A DNA stretch of 64,000 nucleotides from JAPLST01 sp964397565. GTDB lineage: Bacteria > Auribacterota > UBA3054 > JAPLST01. Every line of letters starts with the position of its first letter. Within the stretch, counting starts at the first letter, position 1. The translations under genes were made by a program, and so were the position numbers. The stretch covers positions 1-64,000 of the forward strand of contig CAYNJC010000014.1 in the NCBI GenBank assembly GCA_964397565.1, written 5' to 3'. The notes beneath the pieces were generated by a model that was given only the letters and a program-made list of their open reading frames with translations, did not search any database and was not told the DNA's origin. Below are positions 8,570 to 19,000 of this stretch, piece after piece.

Positions 8570-8713
8570 CTCCGGATCCGGCGGTTGGTTTGTGGTGTTG
8601 CTCCCCACCGAGCTTGCCTCGGTGGAAGCAGAGATTGAAAATGGGACGCCGGTACGCCTTTTTACTCAATCTTATTCACCCACGGTACCGCCACGGCGGT
8701 ACCGTGGGGGTTT
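8570..8713 (-). repeat. Two-hairpin dispersed element, copy 2 (inverted relative to copy 1)
   Basis: Hairpin 1 is a 14-bp perfect stem (8679-8692 with 8695-8708, CCCACGGTACCGCC). Hairpin 2 (8605-8612 with 8618-8625) is identical in stem sequence to copy 1. The linker ATTGAGTAAAAAGGC is conserved. Like copy 1, it lies about 100 bases downstream of a stop codon, in the same orientation as that gene. Confidence 0.75.
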
Positions 8714-8807
8714 CAGCACAACCACCCGCCCAACCTGCGTGCACGCTTGCGTTCGCCATGTTTACTAGGATTGCCTTTGCTTCTGTGTTTGCACCGCCGG
8801 ATCCGGG

Positions 8808-10024
<1,217 letters not shown>

Positions 10025-10028
<4 letters not shown>

Positions 10029-10801
10029 GCGTCGTCCTCTTCGCCCGCCGGCGGCGGCAGCGCCGCCAGATCATCCACGGCTGCGCGGGGCGCCTCCACG
10101 CGGCTGTCACCGACAAGCCGCCCATCATGAAAACGCACAATCCGGCCGGCATAGCGCGCAATGTCCGACTCGTGCGTCACCAGCACGACGGTCAGGCCCT
10201 GCGTGCGGTTGCACTGCTGGAAAACACTCATGATTTCGATTGACGTGCGGCTGTCGAGATTGCCGGTCGGCTCGTCGGCCAGGACGATCGAGGGATTGAC
10301 CACCAGTGCGCGCGCGATCGCCACGCGTTGTTGCTGCCCACCGGAAAGCTGGTTGGGCGCATGGTCGGCGCGATCCGCCAAGCCAACCTGCGCCAGTGCG
10401 GCGATGGCGCGCCGGTGGCGCTCGCGCCCGTGGATTTTCGCATACAGCAATGGCAACTCGACATTTTCGAGCGCCGTTGTGCGCGCCAGCAGATTGAAGC
10501 CCTGAAACACAAAGCCGATCTTGTGATTGCGGACGCGCGCCAATTGGTCGCGACTCAGCGTGCTGGTCTCGATGCCTTCGAGCCAGTAGCGGCCCGAGGT
10601 CGGCCGGTCGAGACAGCCGAGCAAATTCATGAAAGTGGATTTGCCCGAGCCACTCGCGCCCATGACGGCGACAAACTCGCCCGGCGTCACGCGCAAACTC
10701 ACATTGCGCAAGGCATGCACGCGCTGCTCGCCCATGACATACACCTTGTTGAGCTGCTCGATCACGATCGGCGCCGCCGCGCCCGAGGCGCTGCTGTTCA
10801 T
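10025..10801 (-). CDS. MacB/LolD-type ABC transporter ATP-binding protein
   Basis: Cytoplasmic ATPase that drives the adjacent FtsX-type permease. Walker A is MGASGSGKSTFMNLLG, the signature motif is LSGGQQQRVAIARAL, Walker B is SIVLADEPTGNLDS, and the switch histidine is in VVLVTHESD. The stretch VFQGFNLLARTTALENVELPLLY is characteristic of the LolD/MacB group. Start at ATG 10801 (MNSSASG), because the frame upstream is only the overlap with the adaptor gene; the adaptor stop lies 4 bases before. About 258 residues, separate from the permease, unlike E. coli MacB where they are fused. Confidence 0.95.
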
Positions 10802-10805
10802 GCCG

Positions 10806-11996
10806 TCACCGCGGCCCGCGGCCGCCTGATTGCGGGCCGGCAAAGGGATTGACCGTCGCGCGCGTGCCGGCGCTCGCCGTGGCATAACCCGTAATCACCG
10901 CGTCGCCCTCGGCCAAGCCGTGCGTGATTTCCGTGCGGTTATCGTCAGCGACACCGGTCTGCACAGGCGCGGCGTGCGGCGCGCCATTGCGCAACACATA
11001 CACGCTGGGCTGCATGGCGCTTGCCACACGGCCCGTGCCCGCCTGCGCCGCGCCCGCGTCGTTGCGCGCCACCACTGTGTTCGGCAGTTTCATCCGCAAT
11101 GCCGCATTCGGTACCACCAACACATCCGCGCGATTGCTGACCATAACCGTCGTGTCGGCCGTCATGCCCGGCCGCAGTTTCAACTCGTCGTTGTTGACAC
11201 TGATGATCGTATCATAGCTGACCACATTCTGCACAATCACCGGCGAATTGCGAATTTGTTGGACGGTGCCGGTGAAAATCTGTCCCCGATACGCTTCCAC
11301 CGTGAAGGTGACCGTTTGCCCCACGGCCACCTGGCCAACATCGGCTTCGTCCACCTTCGCCTCAATCTGCATCTTAGTCAGGTCGGCGGCAATGGTAAAC
11401 AACACCGGCGCCTGAAACGATGCCGCCACGGTCTGACCGACATCAACCGAGCGGGTCAACACAGTGCCGTCCACCGGCGAATAAATCGTGGCGTGCTGCA
11501 AATCAATGTTCGCGCTGTCGAGCAACGCCTGGGCCTGCATTTCATCTGCGACGGCTTGATCGAACTTGGCCTGCGCGTCATCCAGTTCAGCCGAACTGGT
11601 GACTTTCTGCTGCGAGAGTGTCTTTTGGCGCTCAAGGGTCGCCTTGACCAGGCGCACATTGGCCTTGGCCTTGGCCAGAGTCGCGGCCGATTGCCGCACC
11701 CGCACAATGAACGGCGACTCCTCCAATTGCGCGACCACCTGGCCGCTCGTCACGACCGAGTTGTAATCGGCGTGTAGATCCTGAATGCGCCCGCTGACCT
11801 GACTGCCGACAATGACCGTTGCCACCGGATTGATCGTGCCCGACGCGTTCACGGTCACATTAATTTCGCCGCGGCGCACGATCGTCGTCGCGTACACCGG
11901 CCCGCCGTTCTGCGCCGTGCGCCCACGCCACCACCACACGCCCGCGCCGAGCAGCGCCAGCAGCACTACCACCACTGCATATTTCATCACCTTCAT
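10806..11996 (-). CDS. MacA-like periplasmic adaptor (membrane fusion protein)
   Basis: HlyD/RND-type adaptor that links the MacB-like inner-membrane complex to an outer-membrane channel. The N-terminal anchor is MKYAVVVVLLALLGAGVWWW. The lipoyl half-motif is TVIVGSQVSGRIQDLHADYN, then GQVVAQLEE. A helical hairpin of about 90 residues follows (ATLAKAKANVRLVKATLERQ...), then the second lipoyl half (IYSPVDGTVLTRSVDVGQTV) and beta-barrel sequences ending with KLRPGMTADTTVMV. ATG 11996 is preferred (M79 in the longer frame, at 11987, is possible), with AAGG shortly upstream. First gene of the three-gene operon 11996-8808. Its promoter/leader belongs to a three-copy family. Confidence 0.92.
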   Translation of the reverse strand: MKVMKYAVVVVLLALLGAGVWWWRGRTAQNGGPVYATTIVRRGEINVTVNASGTINPVATVIVGSQVSGRIQDLHADYNSVVTSGQVVAQLEESPFIVRVRQSAATLAKAKANVRLVKATLERQKTLSQQKVTSSAELDDAQAKFDQAVADEMQAQALLDSANIDLQHATIYSPVDGTVLTRSVDVGQTVAASFQAPVLFTIAADLTKMQIEAKVDEADVGQVAVGQTVTFTVEAYRGQIFTGTVQQIRNSPVIVQNVVSYDTIISVNNDELKLRPGMTADTTVMVSNRADVLVVPNAALRMKLPNTVVARNDAGAAQAGTGRVASAMQPSVYVLRNGAPHAAPVQTGVADDNRTEITHGLAEGDAVITGYATASAGTRATVNPFAGPQSGGRGPR

Positions 11997-12090
11997 CCTT
12001 GCAACGTCGTTCGTGCCGGCGCATTCCTGCGGGCACACCAACATTCCTCCATCTAGTTGATGAGGGTCTTGCCGAGGAAATATTGTACCA
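11997..12090 (-). promoter_or_regulatory. Repeated promoter/leader, copy a (upstream of macA-like gene)
   Basis: Contains an extended -10 TGGTACAAT (12090-12082) followed by a leader with a small frame starting at 12044 (MLVCPQECA...), in frame with the adaptor gene. Near copies occur at 14056-14150 and 14905-15005, all on the minus strand. Confidence 0.65.
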
Positions 12091-12465
12091 TTCCGCGCGC
12101 ATCTTGTCACGGCAGCAATGAATCGCCGCAATGATATGCCACGCGCACACGGCAACAAGTGCAGGAATCCTGCAGTGCTGAAAACACCGCCAAGCTCTGC
12201 AGGCAGAAAAAGAGTGACCAATATGCGTCACACCACGCGCCGGCGCGGGGTGCCCAGATGAACGCGCGACCGAACACAGTTCGGCAGATTATGCGCCTGT
12301 TGCGACCACTGCGCGCACTCCGCGTCAACAGGTCACGGCAGTACCACACGGCAGTACCTCGTTGCAGATCCAAATCAATTCTGGTACACTGTGCGTGAAA
12401 GAAAGAAGGGCTCTGCCATTCATATCTTTCACCTTGCGTAATCTAACGATGCTAGGGAGAATGCC
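12091..12465. other. Intergenic region between divergent operons
   Basis: No coding frame I can support. It includes a direct repeat of ACGGCAGTACC (about 12331-12358) and the promoter of the Kelch protein at 12362-12390. Confidence 0.6.
12362..12390 (+). promoter_or_regulatory. Promoter of the Kelch/PEP-CTERM gene
   Basis: TTGCAG (12362-12367), 17-base spacer, TACACT (12385-12390) with an upstream TGG extended -10. It lies about 75 bases before the ATG. Confidence 0.6.
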
Positions 12466-13920
12466 ATGCATGCTTGTCTCGCCAAAGTTGCTGTGGGTGT
12501 CTGGCTGTCGAGTGCCATGGTGGTCTTTGGCGCACAGTGGACCGAAAAGACTTCCAACCCGGCGCGCTTCCCGTATGAAGTCGGCACGGCCAACAATGTG
12601 CAAATGGATCTGCCGATTCCCGTCGCAACTAATCGTACATTCGTGGCGTATCAGAACTCGGATATAGGGCAAACACCCGGGCCGGCATATGAGACCAACA
12701 TGATCATCTGGTCGACAGCCGATCCACGCTATGGCGAAGAAGGCTATTGGCCCACGTATTACAGCGCAGCCACTTTTGCCAATGGGAAGTATTACCTCTG
12801 CGGCGGAGCTGGCCCGAATAGTAGCCTGAACGGCATCTATGGTATTGATGGCTACAACCAACGGTCCATCTATATGGGCACGGTATGGCCGAGCAACAGT
12901 TGGCCGGTCAGCGCAGGCTATGCATACAACCGCCAGGCTGGTTTTGCGGTGTATGACCCCGTTTCAGACATCTGGCAGAGTGCCTGCTGGCAACCGGCTG
13001 ACCTGAATGGGTATTGCATTGTGAACGCAGCCGATCCGGGCGCGGGTAATTACGTCAGCCGCAAACCCGTCCGAGAACAAGGAACGTGGTGCGGCACGAG
13101 TCAAGCTACTGTCTGCGACTGGGATAATGACGGGGTTGAGGAGGTTTTCGTGCACGCCGGCTATCCCCAGTGGGATGGGTATTGCGCGGTGTTTGACCCG
13201 AACCGCGGCGCCAACGGCGAATGGACCACCACCGCCGCCGCCAACAATTTCAGCGCGGGATACAAGGCGCAAAGGTATGGTGGCGCCGTGCGCGTCGCCA
13301 GCAACATCTACTGCCTTGGCGGCTATTTTTGGGGCCCAGATGGTGCAACCCACATGCAGCGCTATGACCTCTACGCCGATACCTGGCAAACCTATGAAAA
13401 CATTTTTACCAATCAACTGCGCAGCTTTGGCTGTGCGGCCATTGGCACCAAGATATACATGGTCTCGGGTGAGCAAGCACCCAATATCAGCTACTCTTCC
13501 AATGTGTACATGCTTGATGTGAGCAGCCCGGAGACCATCAGCAACGGCATCAAGATTGTCGGGCAAGTAGTCGTGCCAGTACGCTGGCCCGCGATAGTCG
13601 CCTGGAAAGGCAAATTGTATATTGCGGGTGGCACGACGCCGGGCGGCCTGACCAATGTCTTCCAGATATACAATCCGGTGACCGAAGCGACGATTGTCAG
13701 CGCAGAGACGCTGCCGGTCAATGCCTCCGGTGCCTCGTGCGCCGTCAGTCCATCCGGCACGTTCTACTTCGGCGGCGCATTGCGCATGACCGATCCGGTC
13801 AGCGGCTGGCCGGTCAATACCAGTCGCTTGTGGACCCTTTCGATCCCGGACATTCCCGAGCCACTGGCGCTGATGCTACCGCTGCTGCTGGCTATGCTGT
13901 TGCGTGTGCAACGCGACTGA
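12466..13920 (+). CDS. Kelch-like beta-propeller protein with PEP-CTERM-type tail
   Basis: Secreted, probably surface-associated protein of 484 residues with a signal peptide at residues 1-23 (cleavage near VFGAQ). The body contains repeated Kelch-like blades: ATFANGKYYLCGG, GGAVRVASNIYCLGGYFWG, AAIGTKIYMVSGE and VAWKGKLYIAGG, spaced 50-100 residues apart, as in a beta-propeller used for binding. The C-terminus is IPEP followed by a leucine-rich hydrophobic stretch and basic residues (RVQRD), matching the exosortase sorting signal. ATG 12466 fits the signal peptide. Ligand unknown; no enzyme motif seen. Confidence 0.8.
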   Translation: MHACLAKVAVGVWLSSAMVVFGAQWTEKTSNPARFPYEVGTANNVQMDLPIPVATNRTFVAYQNSDIGQTPGPAYETNMIIWSTADPRYGEEGYWPTYYSAATFANGKYYLCGGAGPNSSLNGIYGIDGYNQRSIYMGTVWPSNSWPVSAGYAYNRQAGFAVYDPVSDIWQSACWQPADLNGYCIVNAADPGAGNYVSRKPVREQGTWCGTSQATVCDWDNDGVEEVFVHAGYPQWDGYCAVFDPNRGANGEWTTTAAANNFSAGYKAQRYGGAVRVASNIYCLGGYFWGPDGATHMQRYDLYADTWQTYENIFTNQLRSFGCAAIGTKIYMVSGEQAPNISYSSNVYMLDVSSPETISNGIKIVGQVVVPVRWPAIVAWKGKLYIAGGTTPGGLTNVFQIYNPVTEATIVSAETLPVNASGASCAVSPSGTFYFGGALRMTDPVSGWPVNTSRLWTLSIPDIPEPLALMLPLLLAMLLRVQRD

Positions 13921-13992
13921 CGCGGCCGGCTGGCCCATGGCATCCACGGTCACGTGCATGCAGCAATTCAGTGTTTTTGTCCCGGGGCGGTG

Positions 13993-14055
13993 AACTTCTG
14001 CCGCGCCCAGCAGCGCCAGCACCACCACCACGACTACATATTTCATTATTGTCAT
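13993..14055 (-). pseudogene. Fragment of a macA-like gene (N-terminal anchor only)
   Basis: Encodes MTIMKYVVVVVVLALLGAAE, which aligns with MKVMKYAVVVVLLALLGAG of the complete adaptor at 11996. Homology stops after the anchor; the frame then drifts into unrelated sequence and there is no lipoyl or hairpin domain. It retains its own copy of the promoter/leader. Most likely a truncated duplication of the operon start. Confidence 0.6.
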
Positions 14056-14150
14056 CCTTGCAATGTCATGTATGCCGGCGCAGCACTGCGGGCCGACCAA
14101 CATTCCTCCATATAATTAATGAAGGCGTTTCTGAAAAAATATTGTACCAT
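14056..14150 (-). promoter_or_regulatory. Repeated promoter/leader, copy b (upstream of macA fragment)
   Basis: Extended -10 TGGTACAAT at 14149-14141, then a leader with ATGGAGGAATGTTGGT and the small frame MLVGPQCCA starting at 14103. Highly similar to copies a and c. Confidence 0.6.
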
Positions 14151-14247
14151 ACCGCGCACGCCGATGCACAATCGACATAATATGTCGTTTGTCAGCGCCG
14201 CCGCGGCGCCGCGGTCGCAATGCACTTGTTTCGCTCACCGTTCACGG

Positions 14248-14904
14248 TCAATTCGAGTAAATATAGAGAAACCATGCGCGTCCGTGTTGCTCGTCAAACA
14301 CCAGATAACGACTGTAGCTGGGCATCCGGCCAGTAAGCCGTTGGTAGCATTGCAGTGTGTCAGGCGTGGTTAGTTCATGCAAAACAGCTGAATTGGTGAA
14401 CTCACCATACGGCGCGAGAATCTGCCGCAAATCGACACGTTCAGTGCAGCGCAAGCGACGAAGACGCACAATCGATTCCACATCACGGCGGTCAATGTCA
14501 AACGCAATCAACCATTGTTTTTGCAGTAGATAGTTGATGCCCTCCACGCGGATGTTGCGCACGCTCGGCAACTCCGCTGCACAAACGTATGTCCTGAACC
14601 GCGCTTCAGGTCTGGTGACCTTGTACCTGTTCCAGCAGCAAAGGCAGAAGAAAAGCAGTGCGAGGGCCACAAGAACGGCCGCCACACGGCGCACGGTCAC
14701 CACGGTTGCTTTGCGCAAGAGCCACGGCAAGGCAAACACGGGCGTGAAAGCAACGGCTGCAAAAGGGCCACCAACAATCATAAAGATCGGCAACATGCCA
14801 CTTTCCATATCGGCAAAGACACCGCAACCTAGGGTGATAGCAACTACACACGCCACCCACGTTAAAAATGCGATCATCTTATTGCTTGCACGCCAGATCG
14901 GCAT
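14248..14904 (-). CDS. Small integral membrane protein of unknown function
   Basis: 218 residues with three predicted membrane segments: about 11-31 (IAFLTWVACVVAITLGCGVF), 37-60 (MLPIFMIVGGPFAAVAFTPVF) and 72-93 (VAAVLVALALLFFCLCC). A soluble, arginine-rich C-terminal domain of about 120 residues follows (EARFRTYVCAAELPSVRNIRVEG...). I do not recognise the family. ATG 14904 has GGAG five bases upstream. The third copy of the repeated promoter/leader precedes it, so it may be co-regulated with the MacAB-like operon, but nothing shows a shared function. Confidence 0.65.
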   Translation of the reverse strand: MPIWRASNKMIAFLTWVACVVAITLGCGVFADMESGMLPIFMIVGGPFAAVAFTPVFALPWLLRKATVVTVRRVAAVLVALALLFFCLCCWNRYKVTRPEARFRTYVCAAELPSVRNIRVEGINYLLQKQWLIAFDIDRRDVESIVRLRRLRCTERVDLRQILAPYGEFTNSAVLHELTTPDTLQCYQRLTGRMPSYSRYLVFDEQHGRAWFLYIYSN

Positions 14905-15005
14905 AGCATCTCCATCTAATGTTGTTCATGTCTGCACATTGCTGCGGGCAGACCAACATTCCTTCATAATAGTTATGGGGGTCTTTTCGAAGGAACATCA
15001 TACCA
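14905..15005 (-). promoter_or_regulatory. Repeated promoter/leader, copy c (upstream of membrane protein)
   Basis: -10 TATGAT (15002-14997) preceded by TGG, then the conserved leader and small frame MLVCPQQCAD starting at 14959. This small frame is not in frame with the downstream gene and overlaps its start. Confidence 0.6.
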
Positions 15006-15073
15006 TTTCCGTGCACATCTTGTCACCCGCGGAATGATTTGCTACAATATCATGGCGGTGATTATGTACCGCG

Positions 15074-15380
15074 GTTGAATACGCCATCGAGTCCGAAACC
15101 GTCATGCGCGAGTGCTGTGTCACCGTACCCGACTCGAACCGCAACAACATCGAAGCCCTGCGCGATCCTTGAACGCGCAGGCGCGGTCGAAGAACTCAAC
15201 GCCGTCCTGGCGCGCAAGGCCCAACCGTTTGCCGTTGGCGAGCTCCAGCGGGAATGCCCGAGTGTCAGTCTCGACCTGATTCGCACAGTCCTGAAAACTC
15301 AGCGAAGCATGGACGCGGTTCAGTGTCTTGGCCGTGGCCGCAACGCGCTGTGGAGCACGCACAAGTCGTCACGCCGATGA
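15074..15380 (+). pseudogene. Frameshifted remnant with a winged-helix-like C-terminus
   Basis: Two adjoining reading frames each look protein-like but are separated by a stop or frameshift near 15165-15172. The first reads VEYAIESETVMRECCVTVPDSN and ends at TGA. The second reads ILERAGAVEELNAVLARKAQPF, then VGELQRECPSVSLDLIRTVLK and CLGRGRNALW. The second part resembles a winged-helix DNA-binding module. A TACAAT -10-like box sits near 15042. Identity uncertain; its place before an HsdS remnant suggests decayed mobile or defence DNA. Confidence 0.35.
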
Positions 15381-15389
15381 ATTGGGTAC

Positions 15390-15407
15390 TACCTAATTAA
15401 ATAGGTA
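15390..15407. promoter_or_regulatory. Small operator-like inverted repeat
   Basis: TACCTAATTAAATAGGTA: six-base arms around ATTAAA. It is embedded in three GGTACTA direct repeats just upstream of the HsdS-like frame. A possible repressor site; no regulator is identified. Confidence 0.35.
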
Positions 15408-15412
15408 CTAAT

Positions 15413-16006
15413 ATGGGTACTATCGTCATGCCCAGGAAAAGAAAGAACGAGCGGCAGCCAGCCATCTCACGCGGTGCCGCGGCGCCGCAGAGAGCAGACG
15501 CAGCCACAGTCCTGCCGGACGGATGGTTTGTTCGTCGACTGAAAGACGTGTGGCGTATCAACCCGCCCCAGCCAAGTTCTGATGCCGTTCCTGCTTCAGA
15601 ACCGGTGACATATGTGCCCATGGTCGCAGTTGATGCAATAAGTGGAACCATAACGGAACCACAGTTGCGCACGTTCTCAGAAGTGCGCAAAGGATCCACC
15701 TCGTTCGCCGAGGGAGATGTAATTCAGGAGTCTTTCCGCCGCGACGCTGCCGAGAATATGACAGGCTCAGTGGGACAGAAACGAGTGCCGGCTCAGTACA
15801 TGGCGGATATCGAATTTCCTTTGCCGCCGCTTGCCGAGCAACGTGAAATTGTCCGCCGGATTGATGCCTTGTTCGCGTTGGCGGATAAGAGCGAAGCCCG
15901 GGTGCAGGCCGCCACGGCGCGGGTCGAGAAGATCACCAAAACCATTCTCGCCAAGGCCTTCCGCGGCGAACTCGTCCCGACCGACGCCGAACTGGCGCGA
16001 GCATAA
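15413..16006 (+). pseudogene. Internally deleted type I restriction specificity subunit (HsdS)
   Basis: 197 residues against roughly 400 for a normal HsdS. The N-terminal target-recognition start is present (LPDGWFVRRLKDVWRINPPQ, then YVPMVAVD, FAEGDVI). The frame then jumps directly to the end of a recognition domain (MTGSVGQKRVPAQY, PLPPLAEQREIVRRIDALFALAD) and the conserved helix with the C-terminal ILAKAFRGELVPTDAE. The middle of one recognition domain and the whole second half are missing. No hsdM or hsdR lies nearby, so restriction function is unlikely. It could be expressed as an orphan DNA-binding protein, but a remnant is the simpler reading. Confidence 0.7.
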
Positions 16007-16085
16007 ATCATTATCCTGATTCTCAAGTCGCAATAATGGATGATAGACCAAGCGGGTAACCCAAGACGCAAAGAGGCAGATTAAT

Positions 16086-19000
16086 ATGATGAACTTAAAT
16101 CAATATCAGCTCCCAGCACCTGCAAATTGGCAAGATTTCGAGTCGCTTTGCTGCGATCTGTGGAGTCGCATATGGGATGACCCTAACACTCAGAAAAACG
16201 GAAGACAAGGACAGCCTCAGCATGGCGTTGACATATGTGGAAGGCCAAATCGGGGAGAGAGGTGGGCTGGCGTGCAGTGCAAAGGAAAGGACAACTATAC
16301 CAATCAAACACTTTCGGTTGAGGAACTGTATGCAGAAGTCAAAAAGGCCCGGAAATTCACACCTGCTTTAGCAGAGTATGTCATTGCTACAAGTGGACCG
16401 AAAGACGGCAAAATCGAACAATGCGCCAGAAAGATTAAAGAAAAGCACCTAAAGAAAGGCCTTATTGCGTTACATGTGTGGGGCTGGGCTGACATCCTTC
16501 AGCATTTGGGCGAACACAAGGATTTGATCGCTAAGTACTACGGAACACTAATTGAACATGCTCTAATTGGAACCGTTGGGAGGCGAGGAAACTTCCTGGA
16601 TTACATTGGCGATGAAAAGACAGTACAGCAACCATTGGCTCCTACACCGACCGATCGGCAAGCAAATCAAGCAATAGCTTATATTGGGGAAACCGATATT
16701 TCTCTTCTAACTCAGAGCCTGATTACACCAGAGCGACAAGCTCAACTCGACAGTATGGAGAAGCTCATCAAGGGAGGCAACCCAAACAAAGCACTGACAC
16801 AGTTGGATGATTGCCAATCTAGATATCTGAACGATTCACATCAGACCGTGAAGTATCGCTTTCTGACGTTAAGAGGATTTGCACATCTAATCTCAGGAAG
16901 TGAAGAACGTGCGTCTATGGAATTTCTGGACGCACTGCAATACAATCCACACAACTACATAGCACTCTGCAATGCGGCTTTGGCTTACTTTCTTAGGAAA
17001 GACAGGACTGAAGCGCACAACTACATAGAAATGGCGATCAAATTGAATCCCAATAGTGATCGCGCCTACGGCTTGAGTGTACAGATGGTGTCACACGACA
17101 CAGCTTTCAACGAAATCGTTATGTCTGTACCGCAGGCAAATCGAAACTCCTGCGAAGTAGCATATGCATTGAGTCATGTTGCACAAATGCGCGGTATGCT
17201 TAGGGACGCAGTGCTGTGGGCTGAAGTAGCCGTAGAGCATGACACAGAGAACAACTATGAACTCAAGGGCAATTTGGGGTCTCTGCTTCTGCAAAAGGCC
17301 TCCAACAGGACAGCCGACACTCAGAACATTGTCCTTGCCCCTTCTGCGCTTGAGTTACTTAAGAAAGGAGTTGCTCTGTTAACTATCGCCTGGGAGCAAG
17401 TCAGGGATACAGACATGGCCGCACACAGGATAAGCTGGCTTCTGAATAGAGCACTTGGGAAAAAAACATTGCGTGACCTGCCAGGTGCAATTGCCGACCT
17501 TGACCAAGCATTAATTATCTGCCCTGATAACCTGAACTGCATAAAGTATCGTGCAGCATTTGCAGCAGAAGCTGGCGATACACCAAAAGCCATATCGCTA
17601 TTCCAGAATCTTTGGAAAAGACCAGACGCTCCTGAAACTGGTTTGTTCTTGGCTCTAATTCTGCAGGCTGATAAGAAAGTGCCAGGTGCCATCGCCGTGC
17701 TGAATGAACTCCTCGAAAAGCCAGCTTCGGACACTGTCAAGCAGCAGGCGAAGCGGCTACTACTTAGGCTCTACTTATCAGAAGGGGACACCAGGGCAGC
17801 AAAAGATATATCTGAGGAAGGCCTTGCGAGAGATCAGCAGGACATCCTTAATATTGTAGACTCGGCTGCCGTTTTGCTGGCAGAGGGCAACACATCTGCG
17901 GCACGACAGGCGCTGGATAAGGCAAAAGCACTTGTCAAGCCAGAGACTACAGAAACGGAGGTCATAGCGTTGGCAAGTGAGTTTATAGGACTAAAGTGCC
18001 ATGCAGAGGCCGCAAAACTCTATGAACCACTTGCCTCTCATGAGTTGCCAACACCTTTCACCGTTGCGTTTGTACATTCAGCTTATCAGGCTGGGGTTCT
18101 TCTCGATAGAGCCCTTGAAATATGTAGGAGTATCAGAGAGAAGAATGGCCCAGTTCAGCAGCTCACCCAGGTGGAGTCGGCGATCTGTGTTGAGATTGGC
18201 GACCTGAGTGGCGCTAAGATAGTATTGGAGCAGCATCTAAGGAAGTTCCCAGAAGATGTAGATACCCAGATAAATCTAGGTTATGTGCATTATCACTTGG
18301 GCGATAGGCATGCAGTTGGTGCATTTCTTAAGCAAAAGCCAGCACTTGAACAATTATCTGTGCACAGTGGCATTAAGCTTGCCTATTTATATGGGCAATG
18401 TAAACATGATAGACAAGCGATAGACATTCTGTACGAATTGCGCAGGCACTATTTTAATCAACCTGAAGTCCACGAGCAATATGTATATTGGATGCTCCAG
18501 AGGAATAAGGATGATCAATCGTGGCTGAATCCTCATGAAGTATGCATTAACTGTGCGGTGCGTGTTAAGACTGAATCTGAAGCCACAGAGATTTATGTAA
18601 TTGAGGAGAGAAGAGATGCGGATTATCAGAAGCGAGAAATTGGTGTGTCACATGCTATTGCCCAAGCATTGATGCACAAGAAAGTGGGTGACACTGCCGT
18701 GATAAAGCAAACAGAGTTTTGTGTAGAAAAGTGCACCATCACTCACATAGACAGCAAATACGTCCACGCTTTTCAAGAGAGCACCGCGCTTTATGAGAAA
18801 CTCTTCCCTGGTGCCTGTGCCTTCCGCACTTTCGCAGTTTCATCAAATGGAAATGACGGTCAAGCGACAAATGGTTATGACCAAGTACTATCAACAATCT
18901 CAGATGTGTCGGAACGAGGGCAGAAAATCGTTGATATGTACCGGAAGGGAGGCTTGCCAATATGTGCTTTTACAGTGCTTATACAGAAAAGTGTTCTGGA

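Larger units (their letters stand above)
8449..8807. other. Intergenic region: gdhA promoter and second two-hairpin element
   Basis: Contains the minus-strand gdhA promoter and the element at 8570-8713. A perfect 13-base inverted repeat (CCGGATCCGGCGG at 8572-8584 and its complement at 8794-8806) brackets the element and ends next to the permease stop codon. No coding frame is supported. Confidence 0.7.
13921..14247. other. Intergenic region with a broken duplicate of the macA 5' end
   Basis: On the minus strand this stretch is a duplicated promoter/leader (14056-14150) followed by a fragment of the adaptor N-terminus (13993-14055). The remainder has no gene. A GC palindrome (GCCGCGGCGCCGCGG) lies near 14201-14217. 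Confidence 0.6.

Noticed and set aside
15039..15074. TTG start for the winged-helix frame
   Set aside because: The TTG overlaps a TACAAT promoter-like box, and the first 50 codons from it (rich in Pro, Ser, Thr) look non-coding; a frameshifted remnant explains the region better.
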